64,000 nucleotides of DNA from JAGBWK01 sp964544595 (GTDB lineage Bacteria > Bacteroidota > Bacteroidia > Bacteroidales > Muribaculaceae), in assembly GCA_964544595.1 (NCBI GenBank), contig CAZJBM010000004.1:1-64000 (forward strand), in the 5' to 3' direction. The translations under genes were made by a program, and so were the position numbers. Of this stretch, positions 25,966 to 36,800 are shown one piece after another. Each line of letters opens with the position of its first letter. Positions within the stretch are counted from its first letter, which is position 1. The notes under the pieces are model-generated. The model ran no database searches. It was not told the origin of the DNA and worked only from the letters and a program-made list of their open reading frames with translations.

Positions 25966-26433
25966 ATGATTGACAAGAAAAAACTTACCGAAGTGATCGA
26001 GGACGCTATCAAGGGCACCGACATATTCCTCGTCGACGTGAAAGTGTCGTCCGACAACAATATAACAGTCGAAATCGACTCTAAAAACGGGCTCGACATA
26101 GCGACCTGCGCCGACCTTACCCGCAAAATCGAGGCCGAATTCGACCGCGAAGTCGAAGACTACGAACTCGAAGTAGGCTCGGCCGGGCTCACATCCCCAT
26201 TCAAGGTGAAGCAACAATATGAGAAAAACATAGGCAACGATGTTGACGTAGTGACCCGCGACGGCCGAAAACTGACCGGCCGCCTCACCGCAGTCACCGA
26301 TACAGACTTCACCATCGAAGTTCCCACCAAAGTGAAAGTCGAAGGGCAGAAGCGCCCCGTGATCCAAGACATTCCCGAGACAATCGTCATGGACAACGCC
26401 AAATCGGTAGTCTACGCGATTAAATTCAAATAA
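25966..26433 (+). CDS. rimP: ribosome maturation factor RimP
   Basis: Needed for 30S subunit maturation. 155 aa, of the expected size. An N-terminal alpha/beta domain (IFLVDVKVSSDNNITVEID, then CADLTRKIEAEFDRE) is followed by a small Sm-like beta domain (about 85-155, KNIGNDVDVVTRDGRKLTGR). It contains ELEVGSAGLTSPFK, the conserved GS-GL-P motif. First gene of rimP-nusA-infB, 40 bases before nusA. Confidence 0.95.
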   Translation: MIDKKKLTEVIEDAIKGTDIFLVDVKVSSDNNITVEIDSKNGLDIATCADLTRKIEAEFDREVEDYELEVGSAGLTSPFKVKQQYEKNIGNDVDVVTRDGRKLTGRLTAVTDTDFTIEVPTKVKVEGQKRPVIQDIPETIVMDNAKSVVYAIKFK

Positions 26434-26473
26434 GCATTTTTAAGCAAAACCCAAAAATACACCTAAATATACT

Positions 26474-27745
26474 ATGGCAAAGAAAGAGGCAGCTCCCAAT
26501 ATGGTGGAGAGCTTTGCTGAGTTTAAAGAGCTCAAGCATATCGACAAGTCCACGATGATCCGCGTGCTCGAGGAGTCATTCCGCAAAGTTATGGCCAATA
26601 TGTTTGGCACCGACGAGAACCTCGACGTCATCATGAACCCCGATAAGGGCGATGTGCAGATATTCCAGAACCTTGAGGTCGTGGCCGACGAAGACACCCT
26701 CTCTAAGGATTTCAACAAATACCGCCAGATTGGTCTGACCGACGCCCGGGCCGACAACGACCCCGAGGTTGAAATCGGCGAGGAACATACTAAGGAAATC
26801 TTCTTCGCTGACTTCGGTCGCCGCGCTATCCTCAACCTCCGCCAGACTCTTCAATCAAAGATTCTCGACCTCCAGAAAGAGGCTATCTACAATAAGTTTA
26901 AGGAACTCGAAGGCGAATTGGTCACCGGCGAGGTTTATCAGATATGGTCGCGCGAAACGCTTCTTCTCGACGACGACAAGAACGAGCTTCTTCTTCCTAA
27001 ATCAGAAGCCATCCCCGGCGACTTCTTCCGCAAGGGCGAAACAATCCGCGCCGTCATCGCCAACGTCGACAACAAGAACAACAACCCGAAAATCACCGTT
27101 TCGCGCACCAACGAGAACTTCCTCCGTCGCTTGTTTGAGATCGAGGTGCCCGAAATACACGACGGGCTCATTAACATCCGCGCCGTGGCCCGCATCCCGG
27201 GCGAGCGCGCAAAAATCGCCGTCGAGAGCTACGACGAGCGCATCGACCCCGTAGGCGCTTGCGTCGGCGTCAAAGGCTCGCGCATCCACGGCATCGTCCG
27301 CGAGCTCCACAACGAGAGCATCGACGTGATCAACTTCACCACCAACCCCATCCTCTTCATCGAGCGCGCCCTTGCCCCCGCTAAAATAACCAAGACAGTC
27401 CTCGACGAGGAGCAGAAGAAGGCCGAGGTGTTCCTCGCTCCCGAAGAGGTGTCGAAAGCCATCGGTAAAGGCGGCTTGAACATCAAGCTCGCTTCGATGC
27501 TTACTGGCTACGTGATCGACGTTTACCGCGACAACGACGAGTCGTACGACGACGACATCTATCTCGACGAATTCAAGGACGAAATCGACGACTGGGTGAT
27601 CGAAGCCCTCAAAGACATGGGCTGCGTCACCGCCAAAGCCGTGCTCAACACTCCCCGCGAGGACCTTATCGAGAAAGCCGACCTCGAAGAGGGCACCGTC
27701 GACAACGTCATCGCCGTGCTCAAGGCCGAATTTGAGGAGGACTAA
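26474..27745 (+). CDS. nusA: transcription termination/antitermination factor NusA
   Basis: Binds RNA polymerase and nascent RNA, modulating pausing, termination and antitermination. 423 aa, typical for Bacteroidota, which lack the C-terminal AR repeats of E. coli. The RNA-polymerase-binding N-terminal domain (about 1-130) is followed by an S1 domain (about 138-205). Two KH domains (about 205-350) include GACVGVKGSRIHGIVREL and EEVSKAIGKGGLNIKLAS. The end is acidic. Second gene of the operon; 97 bases separate it from infB. Confidence 0.97.
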   Translation: MAKKEAAPNMVESFAEFKELKHIDKSTMIRVLEESFRKVMANMFGTDENLDVIMNPDKGDVQIFQNLEVVADEDTLSKDFNKYRQIGLTDARADNDPEVEIGEEHTKEIFFADFGRRAILNLRQTLQSKILDLQKEAIYNKFKELEGELVTGEVYQIWSRETLLLDDDKNELLLPKSEAIPGDFFRKGETIRAVIANVDNKNNNPKITVSRTNENFLRRLFEIEVPEIHDGLINIRAVARIPGERAKIAVESYDERIDPVGACVGVKGSRIHGIVRELHNESIDVINFTTNPILFIERALAPAKITKTVLDEEQKKAEVFLAPEEVSKAIGKGGLNIKLASMLTGYVIDVYRDNDESYDDDIYLDEFKDEIDDWVIEALKDMGCVTAKAVLNTPREDLIEKADLEEGTVDNVIAVLKAEFEED

Positions 27746-27842
27746 TCCCCCCAGGGGCCACTCCCCTTTCAGCCCCTCCCGCCCCGGCAAGGCCATAAAC
27801 ATTAAAGAAAAAAACCAACCAATATAACCCAAAATCTACTGA

Positions 27843-30800
27843 ATGGCAAGAGTAAAGATAAGTAAATTAGCTGCCGACCTCAACATCAGCGTGCAGACTG
27901 CTGTTGAATTTCTCGGCAAAAAAAACATTTCAGTCGACACCAATCCCAACACGCGTATCGACGAGGAGGTGGCAAAGCTGTTGCTTGACGCCTTCGAGCC
28001 CGACCCAAACAAACTTAACCGACCCGTATCTCCCCTGCCTAAAGTAGAGAAGGAAAAGCCGGAGACCAAGCCCGAGGAGCCCAAAGAAATTTCGCTCGCC
28101 GAGCAAATCAACAAGCCCAAAATCGTAGGCCAGATCAAGCTCGACTCCAAGGGTATGCCTGTGGCCGAGTCTAAGCCCGCCGCAGCGGCGCCCGAAAAGC
28201 CTGCCGAAAAAGAGCAGCCGGCTCCGGCACCCGTCCCCGAGGTTAAGGCCGAGCAGCCTACCGAGCCCAAAGCCGAGACTAAAGCAGCCGAGGCCGAGAC
28301 CAAGCCCTCAAAGCCGGAGCCTAAGGTAGAGCCCCAACCGGCCCCGACACCTGTCGCAAAAGAGGAGCCTGAAGCTCCCCAGGCACCCGCCGTATCTGCA
28401 CATCCCACCGAAGAAAAGATTATCGCGAAAGAAAATCCCGTCAAGCCAAAAAACATCGAGCACACAGGCTCTCCCATGACCGAAAAAACCGAAACCAAGC
28501 CCGCGGAGCAGCCCGCCGCTTCCGCCGCCCCGGCAAAGCCCCAGCAGGCAGCCGACGATAAGAAATCAGAGGAAATATTCTCTCTCGAGCGACCAAAAGA
28601 CCGCCCGACTATCAATGTCGTAGGCAAAATCGACCTCGCTGCCATCAACCAGTCGACCCGTCCCAAAAAGAAATCGAAAGAGGATCGCCGACGCGACAAC
28701 TCGCAGAAAAACGCCGGCAACGGCCAGGCCAACGCAGGCCAATCCGCAGCCAACGGCAGCGCTAACGGCGAGAAACGTCGTCGCCGCCGTATCGGCAAAG
28801 AGAAAATCGATATCGAGAAGCAAGCCGACTCCGCAGCCAACAACTCAGGTTCAAACCGCAACGGAGGCGGTAGCCGTCAGCAGGACAACAACCGCGGCAA
28901 AGGCGCCAACGCCAACTCCAAGAGCAAACGCCAGCAGCACGTTGAAGTCAACGAGGAGGACGTTCAGAAGCAGGTTAAGGAAACCCTCGCCCGACTGACC
29001 TCTAAGGACAAAGGCCAGAAGAAATCGGCCAAATGGCGTAAAGAGAAGCGCGAAGCCTTCGCTTCACGCGAACGCGAAGCAGCTGAAATGGCAAGCGAAG
29101 AGAGCCGCACCCTTAAGCTCACCGAGTTCGTTACCGCCAACGACCTCGCCTCGATGATGAACATACCTATCAACCAGGTTATCGCCACTTGCATGAACCT
29201 CGGCGTGATGGTATCAATCAACCAGCGCCTCGACGCCGAGACAATCAATATCGTGGCCGAGGAATTCGGCTACAAGACCGAGTATGTATCGGCCGAGGTT
29301 GTCGACGCCATCCATCAGGAGGAGGACAAAGAGGAGGAACTCATCGCCCGCCCGCCGATCGTGACTGTCATGGGCCACGTCGACCACGGTAAGACCTCGC
29401 TCCTCGACTATATCCGCAACGCTAACGTTATCGCAGGCGAGGCAGGTGGTATTACCCAGCATATCGGCGCCTACAACGTCAAGCTTCAGGACGGTCGCCA
29501 TATCACATTCCTCGACACCCCCGGCCACGAGGCCTTCACCGCAATGCGTGCCCGCGGCGCTAAAGTCACCGACCTCGTTATCATCATCGTAGCGGCCGAC
29601 GACAACGTCATGCCCCAGACTATCGAGGCTATCAATCACGCCTCGGCAGCCGGAGTGCCCATGGTTTTCGCAATCAACAAAATAGACAAGCCCGCCGCCA
29701 ACCCCGACAAAATCAAGGAGGAACTCGCCGGCATGAATTACCTCGTGGAGGAATGGGGCGGCAAATACCAGAGCCAGGACATTTCGGCCAAGAAAGGTAT
29801 CGGCGTCGAAGAGCTTATGGAGAAGGTGCTTCTCGAAGCAGAGATGCTCGACCTCAAAGCCAATCCCGACCGTAAGGCCGTAGGCTCGATTATCGAGTCG
29901 TCGCTCGACAAAGGCCGCGGCTACGTCGCTACCGTGCTCGTGCAGAACGGCACTCTCCGAGTGGGCGACGTCATTCTCGCCGGAACCCACTTCGGCAAAA
30001 TCAAGGCTATGTTCAACGAGCGTAACCAGCGCATCAAGGAAGCCGGCCCCGCAGAGCCAGCCCTCATCCTCGGCCTCAACGGCGCTCCTACCGCCGGCGA
30101 CACATTCAACGTGATGGACACCGAGCAGGAAGCCCGCGAAATCGCTAACAAGCGTCAGCAGCTCCAGCGCGAGCTCGGACTGCGCACCAAGAAGATCCTC
30201 ACCCTTGAGGACATCGGCCGACGCCGCGCTATCGGCAACTTCCAGGAGCTTAACATCATCGTCAAAGGCGACGTCGACGGCTCTATCGAAGCCCTCTCCG
30301 ACTCGCTCATCAAGCTCTCTACCGACGAGATTCAGGTCAACATCATCCACAAGGCCGTCGGCGAGATCTCGGAGAGCGACGTCACGCTCGCAGCAGCGTC
30401 CGACGCCATCATCATCGGCTTCCAAGTGCGTCCCTCGCTCGCCGCTCGCCGCGAGGCAGAGCGCGAAGGCGTTGAGATACGTCTCTACTCAGTCATATAC
30501 CAGGCTATCGAGGAGGTCAAAGACGCTATGGCAGGCATGCTTGCCCCCGAAATCAAGGAGGAAATCACCGGCACCGCCGAAGTCATGGAGACTTACCATA
30601 TCTCGAAAGTCGGCACTATCGCCGGCGCGCTCGTCCGCGACGGCAAGCTCAAGCGAGGCAACCGCGTGCGCCTTATCCGCGACGGTATCGTCCGCTACAC
30701 CGGCGAGCTCGGCTCGCTCAAGCGCTTCAAAGACGACGTCAAGGAAGTCACCTCAGGCTACGATTGCGGTATCTCTATCCAGGGCTACAACGACATCAAA

Positions 30801-30854
30801 GTCGGCGACATCATCGAGGGCTTCACCGAAGTCGAAGTCGCCCGCGACCTCTAA
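27843..30854 (+). CDS. infB: translation initiation factor IF-2
   Basis: GTPase that brings fMet-tRNA to the 30S subunit. 1003 aa. The N-terminal IF2N segment (1-55, VKISKLAADLNISVQTAVEF) is followed by a long linker (about 60-400) rich in Pro, Ala, Glu and Lys, then in Asn/Arg/Lys. A second IF2N-like module lies near 425-480. The G domain has GHVDHGKTS (near residue 511), DTPGHE and NKIDKP. Domains II to IV run to the end. The long low-complexity linker explains the size. An inverted repeat follows the gene. Confidence 0.98.
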   Translation: MARVKISKLAADLNISVQTAVEFLGKKNISVDTNPNTRIDEEVAKLLLDAFEPDPNKLNRPVSPLPKVEKEKPETKPEEPKEISLAEQINKPKIVGQIKLDSKGMPVAESKPAAAAPEKPAEKEQPAPAPVPEVKAEQPTEPKAETKAAEAETKPSKPEPKVEPQPAPTPVAKEEPEAPQAPAVSAHPTEEKIIAKENPVKPKNIEHTGSPMTEKTETKPAEQPAASAAPAKPQQAADDKKSEEIFSLERPKDRPTINVVGKIDLAAINQSTRPKKKSKEDRRRDNSQKNAGNGQANAGQSAANGSANGEKRRRRRIGKEKIDIEKQADSAANNSGSNRNGGGSRQQDNNRGKGANANSKSKRQQHVEVNEEDVQKQVKETLARLTSKDKGQKKSAKWRKEKREAFASREREAAEMASEESRTLKLTEFVTANDLASMMNIPINQVIATCMNLGVMVSINQRLDAETINIVAEEFGYKTEYVSAEVVDAIHQEEDKEEELIARPPIVTVMGHVDHGKTSLLDYIRNANVIAGEAGGITQHIGAYNVKLQDGRHITFLDTPGHEAFTAMRARGAKVTDLVIIIVAADDNVMPQTIEAINHASAAGVPMVFAINKIDKPAANPDKIKEELAGMNYLVEEWGGKYQSQDISAKKGIGVEELMEKVLLEAEMLDLKANPDRKAVGSIIESSLDKGRGYVATVLVQNGTLRVGDVILAGTHFGKIKAMFNERNQRIKEAGPAEPALILGLNGAPTAGDTFNVMDTEQEAREIANKRQQLQRELGLRTKKILTLEDIGRRRAIGNFQELNIIVKGDVDGSIEALSDSLIKLSTDEIQVNIIHKAVGEISESDVTLAAASDAIIIGFQVRPSLAARREAEREGVEIRLYSVIYQAIEEVKDAMAGMLAPEIKEEITGTAEVMETYHISKVGTIAGALVRDGKLKRGNRVRLIRDGIVRYTGELGSLKRFKDDVKEVTSGYDCGISIQGYNDIKVGDIIEGFTEVEVARDL

Positions 30855-30883
30855 TTCCCTGCATATTCTAAGGGAATATAATC

Positions 30884-30969
30884 CTGCGGATTTTTACTGA
30901 TATCCACTGATTCCGTCAGCGTCTACCTTCCAAAGCTATGAATCAATGAAAATCAGTGAAAATCCGCAG
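30884..30969. repeat. imperfect inverted repeat between infB and the TPR regulator
   Basis: CTGCGGATTTTTACTGAT (30884-30901) is the inverse of 30952-30969 with one mismatch. Inside lie partial copies of CACTGATT-type words. Repeats of this wording are common between genes in bacterial genomes. It could also help termination after infB, together with the small stem at 30854-30877. Confidence 0.6.
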
Positions 30970-31005
30970 AATACTTTTATTCTACAATCCGCTAATTTGC
31001 ATATT

Positions 31006-32696
31006 ATGCGTAGCTCTCTCATTAACATAGTCCTTTATCTGCTTTTAACCATAATAAGCGGTTGCGGCAATAAGCAAATCGAAAACACACTTAATATTGC
31101 TGAAAATTTACTTGAACAAAGACCAGACTCTGCACTTTTACTTTTAATTCTATCGACAACAATTCACTAACAAACAAATCTGACATCGCTCGCCACTCAC
31201 TCCTGACATCGATTGCCCTTGATAAGAATTACATAGACATGCAATCTTTCGACGTTCTGTCTCCTGCAATTGACTTTTATCTAAAAAAAGGTACGCCAAA
31301 TCAAAAGCTAAAAACTTACTATTACCAAGGACGGATATTTCAAAACAGGGACGATCGAGACAATGCAATGAAGTCATTTATTTTAGCACTCGATATAGCG
31401 CCTCAATCTACTGATACTCTTACAATCGCAAGGACCTTAGTTTCACAAGGCGTAATATTCAGCCAAACCTACCAAACAGACTCATATATAAATGCATATA
31501 TTGAGGCGGCTAAACTGTATTCGCTACTCCAACGTGAAAATGAGGAATTCGATTGTCTAACCCGCGCTTTTACAGGGTGCTTAATATTAAATAACAAGTC
31601 ATTAGCTGATAGCATTCTTATAGAGTGCCGCAACTTAGCGTCAGCAAACAACGATTTAGAGAAACTATTATATCCTCGCATTCTATCGTATAAAATACAG
31701 TATGGATCTCCGGGAGAGATCTCAGACGCATTGCGCATTATGGAGCAGGTTGAGGACATAGATACAGACTTCTATCTCGATATGATTCAAGGTTACACTA
31801 AAATCGGGAAATTTGACAGCGCCATCGGACTTCTTGAAAACATCGACGTGCCAGATACCCCATACTTGCAATCTCGTTACTATATAATTGGAGCGGAAGC
31901 ATACGAAGCTGCCGGGAAATATAAGGCGGCCATCAAATCCTATAACAAGTTTGACTCCATTCAGGACCCTATTCTTCGCCAAATGCTCTACGATGATTTG
32001 CAGTTTAGTGAAGAGAAGCACAAAATGGAGCTTGTGAACATTAAAGAATCCGCAAAAAGAAAAATTGATTTTCTATATGGAATATCCATAATTTCCTTTT
32101 TGGTTATCATTATACTATATGCATATTTTAGGTCTCGAATTGCAAAAAAAGAGCGAGAGAAACTAAAATCCGAGAATGATAGGCTGAAAGCAATCCAACA
32201 TAACCAGCAGTTAATTGCTGAGAACCTTACTCTTCGTTTAGAGGCGTTGCAGGATGAACATAACAATCTACTTGAATTATTAAACACCCAAAAAGAGTTA
32301 GATGCACCCATAAGAAAAGCCATTCAAGAAAGGATGGAGATGCTCAATCTTCTTATGGCAGGCTATATTTCCGAAAACGACCAATATGGTAAAACCTATG
32401 AGAAATGGGTAGCCAAACAAATCCAAGATAAGAACCTTTTCATGGACAACACGCGTCTCGCGCTGTCAGCTTCACACCCGAAATTCATAGAATATCTTGA
32501 ATTAAAGGGGTTATCCATTCCTGAAATTAACCATGTTTGCCTTTACGCCATCGGCCTCCGCGGTAAAGAAGTAGGTATGTATATACAGAGAAAAGATTAT
32601 TATAATTTTAGCAGTCTTCTTCGTAAAAAACTCGGCATTGGAGAACACGATACTAACCTTGGCATATACATACGAAAGCTCTTGAAATCTCTATGA
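31006..32696 (+). pseudogene. frameshifted TPR lipoprotein with membrane segment and HTH-like end
   Basis: Frame 1 from 31006 encodes a lipoprotein signal (MRSSLINIVLYLLLTIISGC) and RPDSALLLL, then runs into a stop at 31168-31170. The next frame continues with the expected sequence (NSIDNNSLTNKSDIARHSLL, IALDKNYIDMQSF) and stays open to 32696. One base appears to be lost in the T/A-rich run near 31145-31155. The intact protein would be about 560 aa: TPR helices (about 60-330), one membrane helix (ISIISFLVIIILYAYF), a coiled coil (EREKLKSENDRLKAIQH), and an HTH-like end (EINHVCLYAIGLRGKEVGMY). Such proteins act as membrane-bound signalling regulators in Bacteroidales. Sequencing error or programmed shift are alternatives. 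Confidence 0.75.
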
Positions 32697-32835
32697 TTCA
32701 ATAATAATCCTAAAAATAACAGGGATTATATGAGCATATTAGATTAAATCCATCCCTGTTCAATAATTAGCAGCCAGAACAAACTTATATCACTATCTTA
32801 CAAGAACTTACGATTTTTACCTCTTAAACATTTTA

Positions 32836-32867
32836 TTTGGATATTAAACTTTAGGGGCCTACTTTTG
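32836..32867 (+). promoter_or_regulatory. promoter of the small secreted protein gene
   Basis: TTTG at 32836-32839, 20 bases, TACTTTTG at 32860-32867: an exact Bacteroidota promoter. The ATG at 32891 follows after 23 bases. Confidence 0.8.
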
Positions 32868-32890
32868 CAAGAAAATTTAGTTATGAAACA

Positions 32891-33586
32891 ATGAAGAAAG
32901 TAATTATTATCTCGCTTTCTATGCTTTCTTTTTGCACATTTTCCATATTGCCGCAAGACAATTATGTAGGATTACGAGATGAAAGCATGAACAAAGATAA
33001 TCATAAGCCTGTCATTTCTGATGTTAAATTCAATTACATTTTTGATTGGCAGGACGATATGATTTACCCTAACGGCATTTTCTCTTTTAACGTTTATTCT
33101 GAGGGGGCTACTTTATTTGAGTTTAACTGCACAAGGAGTTTTCTTTTCTCAAAACAGAATCTTTTCTTTTCATGGTGCAAGGATTATGAAGTTAACAATC
33201 AGGCTCACATATCATACGATGCGGATTGGGGAGAGTATATAATGGTGGCCGCATATAGCAAGGACTTTGGTTGGGTTCATAGTGACACTATTTGCACTAC
33301 CGATTATATAACGGATGAAGCAATAATTAATCGCATCAATGAATTAAAAGAACAATCTCATATCGAATGTCTCCTTCCCGAAGATTTAGAGGTGAATCTA
33401 ACAGACGGCAACATTATATTTAATAGTGATATTCTATCCGCCACCTTATTTGATTGTGGAGGTATCAAACAAGCAGAAATCCGTGACTCAAAATTTTTAA
33501 ACATAGCCTCGCTACAAAAGGGCATATACTATATAATAATTGAAACAAAAAAGGGGGATGTCATTCGCCGTAAAATATTATTATAA
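32891..33586 (+). CDS. secreted protein with C-terminal sorting-like tail
   Basis: 231 aa. The signal peptide MKKVIIISLSMLSFCTFSI is followed by a region rich in aromatic residues (FNYIFDWQDDMIYPNGIFSF, WCKDYEVNNQAHISYDADWG) with strand-like periodicity. The last 50 residues (ATLFDCGGIKQAEIRDSKFL, LQKGIYYIIIETKKGDVIRR) have the pattern of the Por/T9SS-type C-terminal tail: strand, turn, G-x-Y strand, basic end. No catalytic motif is seen. AT-rich; monocistronic from its own promoter. Confidence 0.65.
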   Translation: MKKVIIISLSMLSFCTFSILPQDNYVGLRDESMNKDNHKPVISDVKFNYIFDWQDDMIYPNGIFSFNVYSEGATLFEFNCTRSFLFSKQNLFFSWCKDYEVNNQAHISYDADWGEYIMVAAYSKDFGWVHSDTICTTDYITDEAIINRINELKEQSHIECLLPEDLEVNLTDGNIIFNSDILSATLFDCGGIKQAEIRDSKFLNIASLQKGIYYIIIETKKGDVIRRKILL

Positions 33587-33739
33587 CACCCCTATCGTGC
33601 CCCAAAACCGCGTCAATCTTACCCGATTGGATGATTTTACCCCTGTTTGTCAATTTTTACCTCTATTTTAAGCCCTCATAGCGCGGTCGTTATACTCATT
33701 AACCGATTGTTTTTCACTTATTGTGCCTCGCGCGTGTCG

Positions 33740-33747
33740 TACCTTTG
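33740..33747 (+). promoter_or_regulatory. -7 element of the pectinesterase-like gene
   Basis: TACCTTTG fits TAnnTTTG. The -33 region has only ATTG at shorter spacing. The leader would be about 65 bases. Confidence 0.5.
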
Positions 33748-33820
33748 CCTTCACAGTCATCTTCCGCAGCGGTGCCTGATAGCCCGGCGGATTTTACCTA
33801 ACTAATATCATCAACCAATC

Positions 33821-36800
33821 ATGAGATCAAATCTACTTAAAAGCATGGCAGTGGCGTTGTCGCTCGCGGCGACTTTCACCGCGTCGGCTTTCGACGTGCC
33901 GATGACTTTCGATCCCTCTGGCGCGACAAAGACCGTCATCCCCATGGCCGACGACGCGACTATGGATTGCAGCACAGGCATCATCGCGAAGATTCCCGGT
34001 GTAACCAAGCGCGACGGTAACGTCAACGACGGTGGCAACATCGGCTCTACCGCCTACGGCACCAACATCTATTACTACATCGACAACAAGGAAGAAAATT
34101 TCTACCGCCTCTCGTTCAAGACCGGCACCCAGCAGGATCCCGGCATCTTAAAGGTGATGATCATCGACGCCAACGGCTACGTCTATCTCGATGAGAACGA
34201 GGCTTTCGAGACCACCGGCTCTTGGGCTCCCGTTCAGGAGCACGAGTTATTCACCGCCAAAATGCCCGCCGGCACTTATCGCCTTTCGCTTACGGTGACC
34301 GACTGCTCAAGCAGCTATGCCGGCAACTGGGGCCAATTCCGTTTCGACATCATGGGCTCTTACGTTGACAAGACTGTCCACATCCCAGGCACTCTCGGCG
34401 TTAAGGACTACGACCCATTCGGCGCTTGCCGTAAAGACGCCAACACCGGCGAATTGAGCTACGTGCAGAACGGCGGCGGCATTACCATGGACGTTATCGT
34501 CGACGAGGCCGGTGTCTACACCCTCTCGATGCCCACCCAGTATATCTCAGGCGGCCAGGTCAACATCGTGGTGACCGACAAAGTTACCGGCAAAGTCGAG
34601 GCTAACACCACATGCGTGATGCCCTCCGACGTCAACACCTCCGACAAGCCCGCCGTATATCTCATCGACAGCACTATCTCCGAAGGCAAGAAAAACGTCA
34701 AGCTCACCTTCCTCAATAACGGCGGATTCGTCTGCAACGCTTTCGCCCCTACATTCGAGAAGGTTGCCGAGAAAATCGCTCGCCTCGACGGCTTCGACGT
34801 TCCCGGCCAGACCGTTGAGTCTCACGCCCTATATGATTGGAACGTAACCCTCCCGATCGACTTCGCCGGCGAGACCCTCAAATTCAACGCCCCCGTCGAG
34901 AACGGCACCCTTACCATCAAAGCCCTCAAAGGCTCTGATGAAATCCCCGTCACCGACCTCGGCAACGGCGCTTACTCTATCCCCGCCCCTGCCCAGAACG
35001 ACGAGATCATCCTGACGATGACCGTCAACAAAGAGGACGACCCCGCGACCATGATCGACAAGAGCGTATGGACCGCCCGCCTCTATCGTATCGGCGACAT
35101 CATCATCACCGGCCTAACACTCGACAATCAGGCTGTCGCTCCCGAGATTATCGAAGCTCTCAACGCCGACGCGGCTTCAGCTTCTATCAGCGACTTCATC
35201 TTCACCAGCATCCCCGCCCTCAAGGCTTCATTCCTCGACGGCTCTTCAGCCACCGCTACCGGCACCCTTAATGGCGACGCAATCACCTACAAATTCCAGG
35301 GCAAAGTAAGCGGCAAGCAGAAAGATTACACCCTTACCGCCAAAACAGCTCATATATGGAATCGTCCGGCCGACGCCGAGACCGTTGAGCTCAAATGGTC
35401 AAGCGCAGGCCCCGACGGCAACTGGACCAACGGCTCTTACACTCTTCAGGGCGTTAACGACGGCTACCAGTCATCTTACAAAATCGGCATGGGCGAGAAG
35501 ACCCTCGTCATCCCCTCCGACGTGATCGTTAAGCAGCTCGTATTCCGCGAACTCCGCAACAACTACGACGGCAACAACGGCCACATCTCCTCAGTGACTT
35601 CAGGCGACGCCGTCATCTACCACCCCACCCTCAACGGCTTCGAGCACGGCAATATCCGTATCATCGACGGTCTCTACGTCAACTTCGAGAACCATACCGC
35701 TGGCCAACCCATCAAAATCACCGTCGAAGGCGGTGGCCAGATGATGTGCTGGATCGAGCTCGTCATCGAGCATAAGACCCTCAACACTCCCCCCATGGCT
35801 CAGAAACTCACCGTAAGCGACACCAACGGCGTCAACCACTTCGTCGTTAAGGCCGAGTTTGACCGCGAAATCAAGTCAGCCGAAGCTATCGTGGGCACCA
35901 CCAAGATTCCCGCCGTCGGCGCAGGCTCTTCAGTGCTCTACTTCCCCGTATGGAACCTCGACTACGCTGCCGACTACATCTTCACCATCCCCGCCGGAAG
36001 CGTTGAAGACCTCTATGGCAACAAAAACGATCAGGACTTCTCCGTCAACGTGACCCTCACCCCCAAAACCGAGGTTGAGAAAAAAGATGTTGACTATATC
36101 GTCTCTAACGTCGACGAGTTCAAAGCAGCCCTCGCTGCCGTCAACGCTTCTAACAAAACCGCCGACGCTCCCGCCGCTATCATCCTCGTTAAGAACGGCG
36201 ACTACGACTTCGGCTCCGAAGAGCAGACGTTCCGCACCTACAACGTATCCGTGATCGGTGAAAGCCGCGACGGAGTTATCCTCCACGGTCGCCGCGACGG
36301 CATCTCCAACCCCGTCATCTCTACCCGCAACGCTACCGACACCTATCTTCAGGATCTCACCCTCCGCAACGACCTCGACTTCGACTCGTCGAGCCGCAAC
36401 GGCGTGGGCGTGGCTCTCTACTCAGGTCGTCGCGAAATCGGCGTCAACCTCTCCCTCCAGAGCCAACAGGATACTCAGGTGACTGGCGAAGAAGGCTACT
36501 ACACCGGCTGCGACATCTACGGCAGCGTTGACTTCATTTGCGGAGGCGGCGACATCTTCTACGATAACTGCCACCTCTTCATCACCAACGACGGCTACAT
36601 CTCCGCCCCGATGACCTCCACCACCAACAGCTGGGGCTACGTGTTCAGCAACTGTACCGTCGACGGCTACAAAGGCTCATACACCTACAACAAGCATGGC
36701 GGCTACGCGCTCGGCCGCCCCTGGAGCAACGAGCCCCGCGCCTACTTCCTCAACACTAAGATGAACCTCCTCGCCAGCGCTACTGGCTGGGGACCGATGT

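Noticed and set aside
27836..28861. 341-residue open frame opposite the infB linker
   Set aside because: Antisense to the low-complexity linker; its Ser/Ala/Gly-rich composition is the shadow of infB codons and it has no family motif.
29214..30425. 403-residue open frame opposite infB
   Set aside because: Shadow of the G domain and following domains; Val/Asp/Leu-biased, no signal or motif.
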